Origin: Nitrospira sp.
GTDB taxonomy: Bacteria; Nitrospirota; Nitrospiria; Nitrospirales; Nitrospiraceae
NCBI GenBank assembly: GCA_015709715.1
Contig: CP054184.1
Coordinates: forward strand, 3,953,001 to 4,017,000
Direction of reading: 5' to 3'
DNA length: 64,000 nt
Below are positions 24,946-34,296 of the stretch, one piece after another (within the stretch, counting starts at the first letter, position 1; each line of letters starts with the position of its first letter). Below the pieces are notes generated by a model. It worked only from the letters and a program-made list of their open reading frames with translations, searched no databases and had not been told where the DNA came from. Made by a program: the position numbers and the translations under genes.

Positions 24946-26016
24946 ATGACCTTTTCCAGGCGCGAGCTGTTTCACAATGCCGCATTCGGGTTGGTGCTCC
25001 TGCCGGCAGTGGCACGTTCGCCTCGTCATGTGCTCCGGCAGTTGCTCTTTGAGCCGGAGGGCCCGTTGGTTCCGCTCAAGGCCTTCCCGGTCAATCCCTT
25101 CGTCGCAAACGGTCGCCCGCTGGTGGCAATGGTCTATGGCAAGGAGCCCCGGCGTATGGTGCGGCGAGGCTTGGAACTGCTCGGCGGAATCGATCGGTTG
25201 CAACTGCGCGGCAAGCGGGTTCTCCTGAAGCCCAACGTGCTGAACGATCGGCCGCCGCCCTCCACCACCAATCCCCGAGTCGTCGCCACGATGGCCGAAC
25301 TGGCCCGGGATGGCGGGGCGGGCGAGGTCACGGTGGCGGATGGCTCAGGAATCATTCGTCTCCCGACATCTGACAATCTCACCAAGACGGGCATGCGGGC
25401 GGCGGCTGAGAGTGCAGGTGCCCGTGTTCTTGCGCTGGAGGATGAGCCCTGGGTGAGGCTGGAACCGCCTCACAGTGAAGCGCTTCGTCGCTTCTATTTT
25501 TCGCGGCCGGTCTACGAAGCTGATCTCGTCATCAACATGCCGGTGATCAAGACTCATCGGTTCGCTGAGTTTTCCTGTAGCCTGAAAAACTTTGTCGGCG
25601 CCGTGCATCCACGGAATCGGCCTTCCGTGAGCTTTTGGAGCGGCGATTGGCACGAACGGATTGCTGAGTTGAACCTCGCCGTGCATCCCGTGCTCACGGT
25701 GGCTGACGGGACGACGATCATGATCGAAGGCGGACCGACCTCCGGCACGCCTGCCCACACAGATGTGGTGCTCTGCAGCGGGGATCGCGTGGCGGTGGAT
25801 GTGGTGGCTATCGCCCTGCTGCGCTCATTCGGCACCTGGTCGAAGCTGGAGGGGAAACGGATCGAGGAGCAGCGGCAGATCAAACGTGCAGCCGCTCTGG
25901 GGCTGGGGATCGGCGTGGGGCGAGACATTGAACTGGTGATCGGGGAGGCGGATCCGGCCCCACCAGCTTTTACCCAGCTGGTGGGGCGGATGAAGCGGGA
26001 CTTGCAGAGCCTATGA
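24946..26016 (+). CDS. DUF362 protein with Tat-type signal
   Basis: 356 residues. The N-terminus MTFSRRELFHNAAFGLVLLPAVA carries an SRRxLF twin-arginine motif and a hydrophobic stretch, suggesting folded export. KRVLLKPNVLNDRPPPSTTNPRVV and INMPVIKTHRFAEFSCSLKNFVG are the hallmark blocks of DUF362. No ferredoxin cluster is present. Function of the family is unclear. It follows the rhodanese gene after 3 bases and converges on ompH/skp. Confidence 0.85.
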   Translation: MTFSRRELFHNAAFGLVLLPAVARSPRHVLRQLLFEPEGPLVPLKAFPVNPFVANGRPLVAMVYGKEPRRMVRRGLELLGGIDRLQLRGKRVLLKPNVLNDRPPPSTTNPRVVATMAELARDGGAGEVTVADGSGIIRLPTSDNLTKTGMRAAAESAGARVLALEDEPWVRLEPPHSEALRRFYFSRPVYEADLVINMPVIKTHRFAEFSCSLKNFVGAVHPRNRPSVSFWSGDWHERIAELNLAVHPVLTVADGTTIMIEGGPTSGTPAHTDVVLCSGDRVAVDVVAIALLRSFGTWSKLEGKRIEEQRQIKRAAALGLGIGVGRDIELVIGEADPAPPAFTQLVGRMKRDLQSL

Positions 26017-26019
26017 GCG

Positions 26020-26577
26020 CTACTTGTTCGTTCGATCGAATTCCTTGATGACCTGCTCGGTCAGGTCGATCGTATCCTTGTTGAAAATGACGATCTTCAC
26101 GGTCTGCTCGCTTCCCTTGTCCAGCACCAACTGGTACCCGCCCTTATCGGCGACGGCCTGGGTGGCCGTCGCGATTTTTTTCATGTACTCGTCCACCAGT
26201 TCCTTTTGCTTGCCTTGTAATTCCTGATTAAATTCTTGGGCGCGCTTCTGGTAATCCTGGATCTTTGAGCGGAAGGAGGTTTCCTTCTCTTTCTTTTCCG
26301 CGTCGCTCAGCTTGGAGGCCTGTTCCTTGAGCTGTTTTTCGGTATTGCGCAATTCTTCTTCGTCCCGAGACAGCAGCTTCTGGCGCGTCGCCACATACTC
26401 CCGTAGCCCCTCCAAGGCGCGCTTGCCGGCCTTGCTTTTTTCCAGGACCACTTGAGGATCGATGACCCCCATCTTGAACTCCGCCGCCGGGCTCATCGAG
26501 GGCAAGGCCAGCGAGGCCGCTACGATCCCGCCGACAATCGCCGCGCGCAGGCCGGTTGCATGCCGCATCACACCCAT
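26020..26577 (-). CDS. Skp/OmpH-family periplasmic chaperone
   Basis: 185 residues from ATG 26577, chosen for AAAGGAG upstream and because it gives a clean signal peptide (AAIVGGIVAASLALPSMSPAA). The mature part is a long charged coiled coil (YVATRQKLLSRDEEELRNTEKQLKEQ) followed by the C-terminal strand block VADKGGYQLVLDKG, as in Skp. Skp trimers hold outer-membrane proteins during transit. Confidence 0.85.
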   Translation of the reverse strand: MGVMRHATGLRAAIVGGIVAASLALPSMSPAAEFKMGVIDPQVVLEKSKAGKRALEGLREYVATRQKLLSRDEEELRNTEKQLKEQASKLSDAEKKEKETSFRSKIQDYQKRAQEFNQELQGKQKELVDEYMKKIATATQAVADKGGYQLVLDKGSEQTVKIVIFNKDTIDLTEQVIKEFDRTNK

Positions 26578-26768
26578 CTCGGAACTCCTTTCGCCGAATA
26601 AATGATCACTGCCGGAAGCCTTGGGAGGATAACGATCGAGGGGGAACGTGTCAAGGAGGGCCTCGAGGTCACGGGGGTATTTGACAGGGTGGGGGACCAC
26701 CGTTATAAGCGCAGAAGGACCGGGGCGACGGCCTCGTCGTCTCACGTCCGGATGAAAGGAGGGAAGCG

Positions 26769-27170
26769 ATGCCGATGGATCGACAGGAGTCTCATCGACT
26801 CTTTGTACGAGCGCTCCAGCATGAACCGATCCGATGCGGACAGCAGGGTTGTCCCGGACCGGTGGAAACAGTCGACCAGTCGCAAACCCGCGACCGCGTC
26901 AAGACCTTCGTGATGCACTGTGAACGCTGCGGGTGGCAGGACAGGGTCAGCGGCGTCGAGCAGGCGACGCCGCCGTGGGACAATGCGTCCTTGGAGTTGA
27001 TGGCGGACGAACATCTCATGCACCAGCAGCCGGTCTGCCCTTACGACGACACCCCCGTGGTGTTCATCTCCATGCCCAACCCTCGCCGAAAGGCGAAATA
27101 CCGGGTGGCCTGTTTTTATTGCGGGAGGCAGACGGAAATGGATTGGCCGCCGCCGGAGAGCAAGCGATAG
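26769..27170 (+). CDS. Cysteine-rich hypothetical protein
   Basis: 133 residues with a strong AAGGAGG site. Cysteine pairs at CGQQGC, CERCGW and CFYCGRQ, plus a lone Cys in VCPYDD, suggest two zinc ribbons. No enzymatic motif. Stands alone between skp and the convergent HD-GYP gene. Family not recognised. Confidence 0.6.
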   Translation: MPMDRQESHRLFVRALQHEPIRCGQQGCPGPVETVDQSQTRDRVKTFVMHCERCGWQDRVSGVEQATPPWDNASLELMADEHLMHQQPVCPYDDTPVVFISMPNPRRKAKYRVACFYCGRQTEMDWPPPESKR

Positions 27171-27199
27171 GGAACGGATGAGGTTCTGGGGAGGGTGGG

Positions 27200-28789
27200 T
27201 CAGAGGAAGTAGCGGCCGGTATCGAAATGGTACTCGGTGTTGTCGACCAGCTGCACAATGCTGTGCTTGAAGGATCCGATCTCATCCTGCTCGGTGAGGT
27301 CGAGGTCGGGGCCCTGCTCGATCGGATCGCCCTGCGCGTTGGTGACCACCTTGACGATCGGTCGCTCGGCATTCGTCTTGTCCTGAGCCGGCTGCATCAC
27401 CACGGCCAGGGGGCCGGAATCGAGCCGGACCAGACTGCCGATCGGGATGATGCCGACGCAGTTCACGAAAAGTTTTAGCAGGACCGGGTCAAATGCCTGG
27501 CCGCTCTTGTTAAACATGAACTTGAGGACGTTAGCAGGCGACATCGGTTCACGCCGATACACGCGGGACGACGTCATCGCGTCGTAACAGTCGGCGATCG
27601 TGATGATGCGGCTGGCCACCGACTGAGTCCAGGGTCCCACCAATTTCGGGTACCCGGAAAAATCATAGTTCATGTGATGCTCGAAGGATGCCGCAGCCAT
27701 CCGAGCGGGGACATTGTGAATTCCTCGTGAACGGACCAGCGTGAACACGCCTTCGGTCGGGTGGGAGCGCATGATGGCCCACTCTTCCTGTGTGAACTCT
27801 CCCGGTTTGTTCAGCACCTCCAAGGCGATGGCGCATTTGCCCACGTCATGAAAGAGCGCCGCCAGCCCGAGGTCTGCGAGGTCCACCTTCGGGTATCCGG
27901 CTCGATTTCCCAGTGCCATGGCCAGCAACGCTACGTTGACGGAGTGGTTGTGGGTGTATTGATCATGGCAGCGCAGGGTAGTGAGACCCAGAAGAGTCGA
28001 GGCGTCCTGCATCATCAACTCGACGATGTTCTGAATGGCGCGCTTGGCCTGCTTGAAGCTGACAGTGCCGCCGGCCCGCACCTGTTGCGTCAGCTCGCCG
28101 ACCGCCATCGCGGCCTTTGCGTAGCCGCCCTTCGCGGCGGCCTTGCCGGTCAACCGCATGGCCCGCCCGTTTGGCGCGCCCGCGGTCCCCTCCGAGCCCG
28201 ATCCCCCCGCCTGGCAGTCTTCGCCAGACTGATGGAGTTGGAGCACGCGCGGCTCCTCCAGTTCGATATTTGTCACCCCCGCCCGTTCCAGCGCCTCTTG
28301 CAGATCGGTCACCGTGTGTTTTTCGGGATCGAGCGTGACGAACAGATAGGCGAATTCTCGCAAGTCGCGGGAGTCCACGGCTGAGGAAAACGAAAGGCCG
28401 CCGATCTTCCACCGATCCAAGACCTCAATGATGCTTGAAAAGACCTGCATCTGCTGGGAATTCACCTTGAGGTAGCTGTCTCCGAGAAACAGGAAGTCGT
28501 TCTGAATCCGCAGCACGGCGGGGCGGTCCACGGCCAAGGTCTTGATCAGCGTCAAGAGGGAATCGACCGGTTTGTCGAGCGCGGCATTCGCGCGACCGTG
28601 GATGCGAGAGGTTTTGATCAACACGTTGAGCTGTGTGACCAACTGGATGCCGAGCATGGCCAGTTGCTGGTCGAGGATGTCGCCGGCCTCGGACCCTCGC
28701 GCGATTTTGTTCGCGAGGGAGCGTTCGTGAGTCAGGATCGGATGGGGGGCGTCCGCGGTCGGCTGGGCGGGGGGCGGATGGTCGTGCAC
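27200..28789 (-). CDS. HD-GYP-type phosphodiesterase
   Basis: 529 residues. The C-terminal half has HNHSVNVALLAMALG, HDVGK (about residue 314), RSHPTEG and HHMNYDFSGYP, the metal-binding and GYP signatures of HD-GYP domains that hydrolyse cyclic di-GMP. The N-terminal ~200 residues are helical (LVTQLNVLIKTSRIHG) and may be regulatory. It lies 15 bases after the HEAT-repeat gene and probably forms an operon with it. Confidence 0.85.
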   Translation of the reverse strand: MHDHPPPAQPTADAPHPILTHERSLANKIARGSEAGDILDQQLAMLGIQLVTQLNVLIKTSRIHGRANAALDKPVDSLLTLIKTLAVDRPAVLRIQNDFLFLGDSYLKVNSQQMQVFSSIIEVLDRWKIGGLSFSSAVDSRDLREFAYLFVTLDPEKHTVTDLQEALERAGVTNIELEEPRVLQLHQSGEDCQAGGSGSEGTAGAPNGRAMRLTGKAAAKGGYAKAAMAVGELTQQVRAGGTVSFKQAKRAIQNIVELMMQDASTLLGLTTLRCHDQYTHNHSVNVALLAMALGNRAGYPKVDLADLGLAALFHDVGKCAIALEVLNKPGEFTQEEWAIMRSHPTEGVFTLVRSRGIHNVPARMAAASFEHHMNYDFSGYPKLVGPWTQSVASRIITIADCYDAMTSSRVYRREPMSPANVLKFMFNKSGQAFDPVLLKLFVNCVGIIPIGSLVRLDSGPLAVVMQPAQDKTNAERPIVKVVTNAQGDPIEQGPDLDLTEQDEIGSFKHSIVQLVDNTEYHFDTGRYFL

Positions 28790-28804
28790 GGGGAGACCTC
28801 GCAG

Positions 28805-30598
28805 TTATCCGTTGGCTGCCGGGGGGATGTGTTGGCGCTGGAGACGAGTAATGGCGGCGAGGGCGTTGCCGCAGGCCTGTCGCACGGCGGCCCCGCCTTT
28901 TTTTTGTCCGAGCTCCAGGGCCGCATGGGCCGCCGACGTTGCCAGTTTGCCCAGCATGTCCGCCGCCAAGAGCGCCAGTTCTTCTTTCTTCTTGCGGTTG
29001 GTCCAGGACCATTCCGTGAGGAGGCCCTGCCAGTAGGGAACGGCCTCGTCTCCGACGGTCTGCTTCATGGCCAGGTAGATGGCACGTTTCTCCGCCGGGG
29101 ATCGGTCAAGAAAACCATCCTGAGTCAAGAAGGGCGACCAGTGCTGGAAGGACGCCTGGTAGTGTCCGGTGGCGAGCAGCTTCATGGCGGTCAGTCGAAC
29201 GGTTTCGTCCTGGTCCAAGAGCAGGCTGATCAACCTGTTCCCCGGGCCGGATGGCCGCAGACTTGCCAGGAGGCGGAGCACATCGCGCCGCACGGTCGCA
29301 TCCGGATGGCGAAGAGCTTTCTCGATCTGGTCTGCGAACTGCGGGTTGTTCCAGCGGGCCAGAAGCGTGAGGAGGTTCCGCACATACATCGGGCGCTTGT
29401 CGGTTAGCCCGCGCAGGATCGATTCAGGATGTTCGGGGCCGAGTACCTGGAGCGCTTCCATCACAATCCCCTGGTGCGCGGGCACTTCCAGTCCGGCCAG
29501 CAAAGAACACAGGGCCGGGACCGCCTCCTTCTTCATCATCAACAGGAGCGTCAGGAGTCCTTCCGTCTTGGCGTCCTGATTGCGGTTGAGGTGCAATCCG
29601 ATCGCCTTCACCCGTTCAGGCCGATTGAGTCCGTCAAACAGGCCGGCGACTTGCTGCTTATGCGACTCTGAAAGGTCCTTTCGTACGGCTTCGGTATCCT
29701 GAAGCAGGGTCAGCACTGTTTCGAGCACCGTCCATTGCCCGTTGCGGATCAGCACATCGAGTACCTGTTCCCAGACATCGAATAGCTTGCTCAGCAAGGC
29801 ATGGGAGGGTTCGGAAGCCAGCACCGCCGTCAACACATCCAGGATGTAGGCCATCCCGTCCCGGCGCGTTTCGGCGGCGATCTCCTTCGTCAGGGCCTCA
29901 AGTTCCTGCTGGGACACTTCGTATCCGACGACGTGAAGTTGGAAGCGCTGGCTGGCGTCCGACTCTGTGCGGGCGGTCCCGCCGTCGCCGCCTCCAGCGG
30001 TTGCCGCGCGTTCTCGATCCAGAATGTCGCGCAATGACGTGACGGATTGGTTCATGTAGCCCTGCGTTTGCAGTTCCAGGACATCGGGGCCGAAACCAGA
30101 TGAACGGACCAATTCTTCCGCCGTCACGAGTGCGATGGTGCTGAGGTTCTTGGCCCAGAGCCGCGTCACGATGTCGTCATCGTCGTCCTCGACACTCGGC
30201 TTGTCGCCCGCGGCGTCGCCGGAACCGGTGCCCCAGAGGGCCTCCAGAAAAAACGACAAGTCTTCACGCGAGAGACCCTGATGAAAACTCAGTTCGCGGA
30301 TCCCATCCGCGTACATTTTGAATGCGATGCTGTCACCCGTCGCCTCGCTCTCGGGCTGGTAGACAACCTCGTCCTTGAAGAAGAGTTGATTGCGTTGAAT
30401 GAGGAAGGCTAGCTGACCATACTGTTCCAGGTGTTTGGTCAGCTCATCGTAGAATTGCCTGAAGAAGCGCTCTGCCACGGGATTCTTGGCACCGTAGGTC
30501 CGGGCCGATTTGGCGGATTTGTCGAGCAGCTTGAGCAACTGCTTGACGGAGACCACCTCGGGGTCGGTTCCTGCGTCGAACGTCTTCGAGGAATGCAT
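28805..30598 (-). CDS. HEAT-repeat-like helical protein
   Basis: 597 residues from ATG 30598 (a longer frame reaches 30706 without support). The N-terminal part (KSARTYGAKNPVAERFFRQFYDELTKHL) resembles the N-terminus of the neighbouring HD-GYP protein in style. The C-terminal half consists of repeated antiparallel helices (LRHPDATVRRDVLRLLASL, QDETVRLTAMKLLATG) like HEAT repeats. Likely a scaffold working with the HD-GYP enzyme. Confidence 0.7.
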   Translation of the reverse strand: MHSSKTFDAGTDPEVVSVKQLLKLLDKSAKSARTYGAKNPVAERFFRQFYDELTKHLEQYGQLAFLIQRNQLFFKDEVVYQPESEATGDSIAFKMYADGIRELSFHQGLSREDLSFFLEALWGTGSGDAAGDKPSVEDDDDDIVTRLWAKNLSTIALVTAEELVRSSGFGPDVLELQTQGYMNQSVTSLRDILDRERAATAGGGDGGTARTESDASQRFQLHVVGYEVSQQELEALTKEIAAETRRDGMAYILDVLTAVLASEPSHALLSKLFDVWEQVLDVLIRNGQWTVLETVLTLLQDTEAVRKDLSESHKQQVAGLFDGLNRPERVKAIGLHLNRNQDAKTEGLLTLLLMMKKEAVPALCSLLAGLEVPAHQGIVMEALQVLGPEHPESILRGLTDKRPMYVRNLLTLLARWNNPQFADQIEKALRHPDATVRRDVLRLLASLRPSGPGNRLISLLLDQDETVRLTAMKLLATGHYQASFQHWSPFLTQDGFLDRSPAEKRAIYLAMKQTVGDEAVPYWQGLLTEWSWTNRKKKEELALLAADMLGKLATSAAHAALELGQKKGGAAVRQACGNALAAITRLQRQHIPPAANG

Positions 30599-30693
30599 AG
30601 GGTCAGTGGTACCGTGGGCCTTTACCTTCGTCAAGGAAATAGCCGCTCGCTGCAGCCGTTGCCTCCGCGTCGGTGACTCAGTAGAATCTTGCC

Positions 30694-31365
30694 GTGCAGC
30701 CAGCATCCACCACGCCGGTGATCGTCTGTTTCGGTGACAGTCTCACCGCCGGTTATCAAAGTCCGCAGCCCTTCCAATCGCATGCCCCGGAGACGCCGTA
30801 TGGGCTGGTCTTGCAGGAGCGCCTGGGGTCACGTGCGCGAGTGGAAGTGAGCGGAGTGTGCGGCGAAGTGACGGGTGAAATGGTCCTCCGGTATCGGGCG
30901 ACCGTTCTGGCGCGCCGACCCACCGTGGTGATTCTTCTCGGAGGGACGAACGATTTGGGGTGGAATGCGGAGCCAGCCGAAATCATGCGCAACCTGATCA
31001 AGCTGTACGAACAGGCTCGAGCGGCTTCGATTGTTCCCGTGCCGGTCACGGTACCCTCAATTCGCATCGAGGCGGACGCAAGGCAGCTGGAAGTGCGATC
31101 CTGGCTCGACGAACATATCCAACGTCGCCGTCGGCTCAACGGATTGATTGCGGACTACGCCACGGCCAAGGGGCTTCCCTGGTTCGATCTCTTTACCGAG
31201 ACGGCTGAACCAGGTTCCCTTCTGTTGGCTGCACCCTATTCCAACGACGGTCTGCATCTCTCCACGAGCGGGTACCGCCTGTTCGGCAACCGGCTGTACG
31301 AGCAGCACTTCTCATCGGATCGTCTGATCCCGTTCCTGAGTCCGGACGAGCCATCTCACCCATGA
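30694..31365 (+). CDS. SGNH/GDSL-family hydrolase
   Basis: 223 residues, GTG start. Block I VCFGDSLTAGY holds the nucleophile Ser, block III GGTNDLGWN the oxyanion Asn, and block V SNDGLHLSTSGY the Asp-His pair. No signal peptide is evident, so it should act in the cytoplasm as an esterase or lipase. Its stop overlaps the thioredoxin start (ATGA at 31362). Divergent from the HEAT-repeat gene. Confidence 0.85.
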   Translation: MQPASTTPVIVCFGDSLTAGYQSPQPFQSHAPETPYGLVLQERLGSRARVEVSGVCGEVTGEMVLRYRATVLARRPTVVILLGGTNDLGWNAEPAEIMRNLIKLYEQARAASIVPVPVTVPSIRIEADARQLEVRSWLDEHIQRRRRLNGLIADYATAKGLPWFDLFTETAEPGSLLLAAPYSNDGLHLSTSGYRLFGNRLYEQHFSSDRLIPFLSPDEPSHP

Positions 31366-31676
31366 TCCGCGACGTGACCGACCGCAGTTTCTCTCGCGAG
31401 GTCGAGCAGGTTGCCGGGCCGGTCTTGATCGAATTCTGGCAACCCGCATGCGGCCACTGCCGTGCCCTGCTGTCGCAACTTGAGCAGTTGCAGGATGAGG
31501 TGGGGGAGGCCGTGACGATCTTGAAAATGAACGTCCAGGAGAATTTTCAGATCCCCGCGGAGCTGGAGATCAGCTCCCTCCCGGCTTTGGCGCTCTTCGA
31601 GCGAGGGGAGTTCGTGCGGTTTATCGGCGGGTTGGGCCGCACAGACGAAATCAAGAAACAATTGCCGTTCGTTTAG
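31362..31676 (+). CDS. Thioredoxin-family protein
   Basis: 104 residues, the size of thioredoxin. The active site is QPACGHCRAL, a CGHC redox pair as in protein disulfide isomerases rather than CGPC, and ISSLPALALFERGE contains the usual cis-Pro. Cytoplasmic dithiol-disulfide exchange is expected. It converges on zwf with a 4-base overlap at the stops. Confidence 0.85.
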   Translation: MIRDVTDRSFSREVEQVAGPVLIEFWQPACGHCRALLSQLEQLQDEVGEAVTILKMNVQENFQIPAELEISSLPALALFERGEFVRFIGGLGRTDEIKKQLPFV

Positions 31677-33220
31677 AGAATGCGCCAGCTGCGGCCGTCG
31701 TTCTGGATCAGGCGCTCGGCTTCGACGGGCCCCCATGTTCCGGCCGGGTACTCTGGCAGCCAACGGGCCTTCTGCTGGGCCCATCCTTCCAAAATCTTCG
31801 TCACCCAGGCCCAGGAGGCCTCGACGGCGTCGCGCCGCATGAACCGCGAGGCGTCTCCCGCCATCACGTCGAGCAACAAGCGCTCGTACGCTTCCGGCGA
31901 GGGCCGACCGAAGACATCGCTGTACTGAAAGTCCATTTCGACCGGATGGGTCTGCGCGCGTGTGCCAGGCACGCGCGACACGATCCGGAGCGACAGGCCT
32001 TCATCGGGCTGAATCCGCAGAGTCAACACGTTGGCCGGTTGCGGTTCCGTCGGATTAGCATTGAATAAAATCTGCGGAATGTCTCTGAACTGGACCGCGA
32101 CTTCACTGGCCCGCTTAGGTAGGGCCTTCCCGGTGCGGAGGTAAAAGGGAACGCCGGACCAGCGCCAATTCTCCACATAGGCCTTGACCGCCACGTAGGT
32201 TTCGGTGGTGCTGTTCGGGGTGACGCCCTTCTCGCGCCGATAGCCGGGAACCGCCTGGCCATGCGCGGTTCCCTCCGCATATTGCGCGCGCACCGTCACC
32301 TGTTCGACATCCTTGCCGACGATGGGTCGCAAGCATCGCAACACCTCCATCTTGGCATTGCGGACCACATTCGGGTCCAGAGAGTAGGGCGGTTCCATCG
32401 CAACGAGGCAGAGCAACTGCAGCAAATGGTTCTGAATCATGTCCCTGAGGGCGCCCGCTTCTTCGTAGTAGCTCGCTCTAGTGCCGACACCTTCCGCCTC
32501 GCTGACGGTGATTTGTACATGGTCGATGTACTTATGGTTCCAGATCGGTTCGAAGATGCTGTTGGCGAACCGAACCACCATGAGGTTTTGGACGGTCTCC
32601 TTTCCCAGGTAGTGGTCGATCCGGAAAATTTGCGATTCGTCGAAGACCTTCCCGGTCACCTCGTTGATCTCCTGCGCGGAGGCCAAATCGCGGCCGACCG
32701 GCTTCTCGACGATGATGCGGGCATAGGGGGTGGCGTTCGTCGCCGACCGCTGCGCCAAGCCGGCCTGCGCCAACCCTTCACAGACCGATGCGAAGGAACT
32801 GGGCGGGATGCTCAGGTAAAAGATCCGGTTACCGGGCAACTGCAGGGTGCGTTCGATTTGCTCGGCTCTAGAACGGAGCGCGCGGTAGGTTTGAGCGTCC
32901 TCGTTTTCGCCGGGAATGTAGAACAGGTGCCGCTCGAACTCCTGCCATGTTTCCGGGGCCAAGGCTTGCCGAGAATGTTTCACCACACCTTCGCGCGCCA
33001 GGTCGCGGAACTCGTCGTCCGTCATCGTCTTCCGGCCCAGCCCGATGACCGCATACTGCTTCGGCAGGAGCCCGTCGAGCAGGAGATTGTACAGGGCGGG
33101 GATGAGGCGGCGCCGCGCCAAGTCTCCCGATCCACCGAAAATGATGAGCGTGCAGCCTTCAACGGGCGGAGCGGACTCGGGCAACGGCTTGATCTCGATC
33201 GGGCTTGTGGGTGACGGCAT
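31673..33220 (-). CDS. zwf: Glucose-6-phosphate 1-dehydrogenase
   Basis: 515 residues, full length. The N-terminal NADP-binding GGSGDLARRRLIPALYNL and active-site FRIDHYLGKETVQNL are diagnostic. Catalyses the first step of the oxidative pentose phosphate pathway. It lies 27 bases downstream of gnd on the same strand, an operon that supplies NADPH and ribose phosphate. Confidence 0.95.
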   Translation of the reverse strand: MPSPTSPIEIKPLPESAPPVEGCTLIIFGGSGDLARRRLIPALYNLLLDGLLPKQYAVIGLGRKTMTDDEFRDLAREGVVKHSRQALAPETWQEFERHLFYIPGENEDAQTYRALRSRAEQIERTLQLPGNRIFYLSIPPSSFASVCEGLAQAGLAQRSATNATPYARIIVEKPVGRDLASAQEINEVTGKVFDESQIFRIDHYLGKETVQNLMVVRFANSIFEPIWNHKYIDHVQITVSEAEGVGTRASYYEEAGALRDMIQNHLLQLLCLVAMEPPYSLDPNVVRNAKMEVLRCLRPIVGKDVEQVTVRAQYAEGTAHGQAVPGYRREKGVTPNSTTETYVAVKAYVENWRWSGVPFYLRTGKALPKRASEVAVQFRDIPQILFNANPTEPQPANVLTLRIQPDEGLSLRIVSRVPGTRAQTHPVEMDFQYSDVFGRPSPEAYERLLLDVMAGDASRFMRRDAVEASWAWVTKILEGWAQQKARWLPEYPAGTWGPVEAERLIQNDGRSWRIL

Positions 33221-33247
33221 TGTGTAGGGTTCCTGGGGTTGAAGGGT

Positions 33248-34141
33248 TCAACGCTTCACGCTGTGGCCGCCGAAGGCATTGCGCAGGGCCGCCAGCATTT
33301 TTTCCGCGAACGACTCTTCCTGACGGGAACGAAATCGGGTGAACAGGGCACTAGTCAGCGTCGGCACCGGTACGTCGCGGTCGATCGCTTCCTGAATCAT
33401 CCAGCGCCCTTCCCCAGAGTCCTGGACATAACCTTTCAGGTTGTCGAGTTTCGGATCCTGTTTCAAGGCGCCGGCCGCCAGCTCCAACAACCAGGAGCGC
33501 ACGACGCTGCCGTGCATCCACACGTCGGCGATCTTGCTCAAGTCCAAGCGGTAGTCGCTTCTGGCCATCAATTCGAAGCCTTCCGCATAGCCCTGCATCA
33601 TGCTGTACTCGATGCCGTTGTGGACCATTTTGACGTAATGGCCCGCGCCGTGTGATCCCATGTGCGCCCAACCCTGTTCGGGCGCGAGGGTCTCGAAGAT
33701 CGGTGTCAGGCGTCGAACCGGTGCTTCCTCTCCTCCGATCATGAGGCAGTAGCCGACCGTCAGGCCCCAAATGCCTCCGCTGGTGCCGACGTCGACATAG
33801 TGGACGCCCTTCGGCGTTAACGCGGCCGCGCGTCTAGGGTCGTCGTGAAACCTGGTGTTGCCGCCGTCGATGATGGTATCGCCCGCTTGCAGCAACTCGC
33901 CGGTGGCCTGAACGGTTTCCTCGGTCGGGGCTCCGGATGGAACCATGATCCAGATGGCGCGGGGTGGAGTTAGTTTGGAGACGAGGTCGCGGAGCGAGGT
34001 GGCGCCGATGCAACCGACTTTCTCTGCCTGCGTGACCAGGTCGGCCGCGCGGTCATAGACCACCACACGATGCCGTCCCTGCTGTAAACGCGTCACCATG
34101 TTCATGCCCATCTTGCCGAGCCCGACAAATCCGAGTTCCAT
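33248..34141 (-). CDS. gnd: 6-phosphogluconate dehydrogenase (short form)
   Basis: 297 residues, matching the short GntZ/YqeC-type class rather than the ~470-residue form. GFVGLGKMGMNMVTRL is the dinucleotide fold, DGGNTRFHDD and VDVGTSGGIWG bind substrate, and HYVKMVHNGIEYSMMQGYAEG contains the catalytic Lys. Produces ribulose 5-phosphate; short forms often use NAD. Confidence 0.93.
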   Translation of the reverse strand: MELGFVGLGKMGMNMVTRLQQGRHRVVVYDRAADLVTQAEKVGCIGATSLRDLVSKLTPPRAIWIMVPSGAPTEETVQATGELLQAGDTIIDGGNTRFHDDPRRAAALTPKGVHYVDVGTSGGIWGLTVGYCLMIGGEEAPVRRLTPIFETLAPEQGWAHMGSHGAGHYVKMVHNGIEYSMMQGYAEGFELMARSDYRLDLSKIADVWMHGSVVRSWLLELAAGALKQDPKLDNLKGYVQDSGEGRWMIQEAIDRDVPVPTLTSALFTRFRSRQEESFAEKMLAALRNAFGGHSVKR

Positions 34142-34296
34142 AGGTCATCCTTTCTGATGAACGCCGGTTCGTGACGTCCGGTGCTGTGCGAGGGTGCGAG
34201 AACGACGGACAGTCTCGCCGAGTCTGTCGCCGATCGTACCATGCCCGGAGCGGAACGCAACCGCGTGTCCGGTCGGTGGGCATCTGAGTGGACGCG

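Noticed and set aside
32261..33214. 317-residue open frame on the plus strand
   Set aside because: Antisense to zwf, which is unambiguous.
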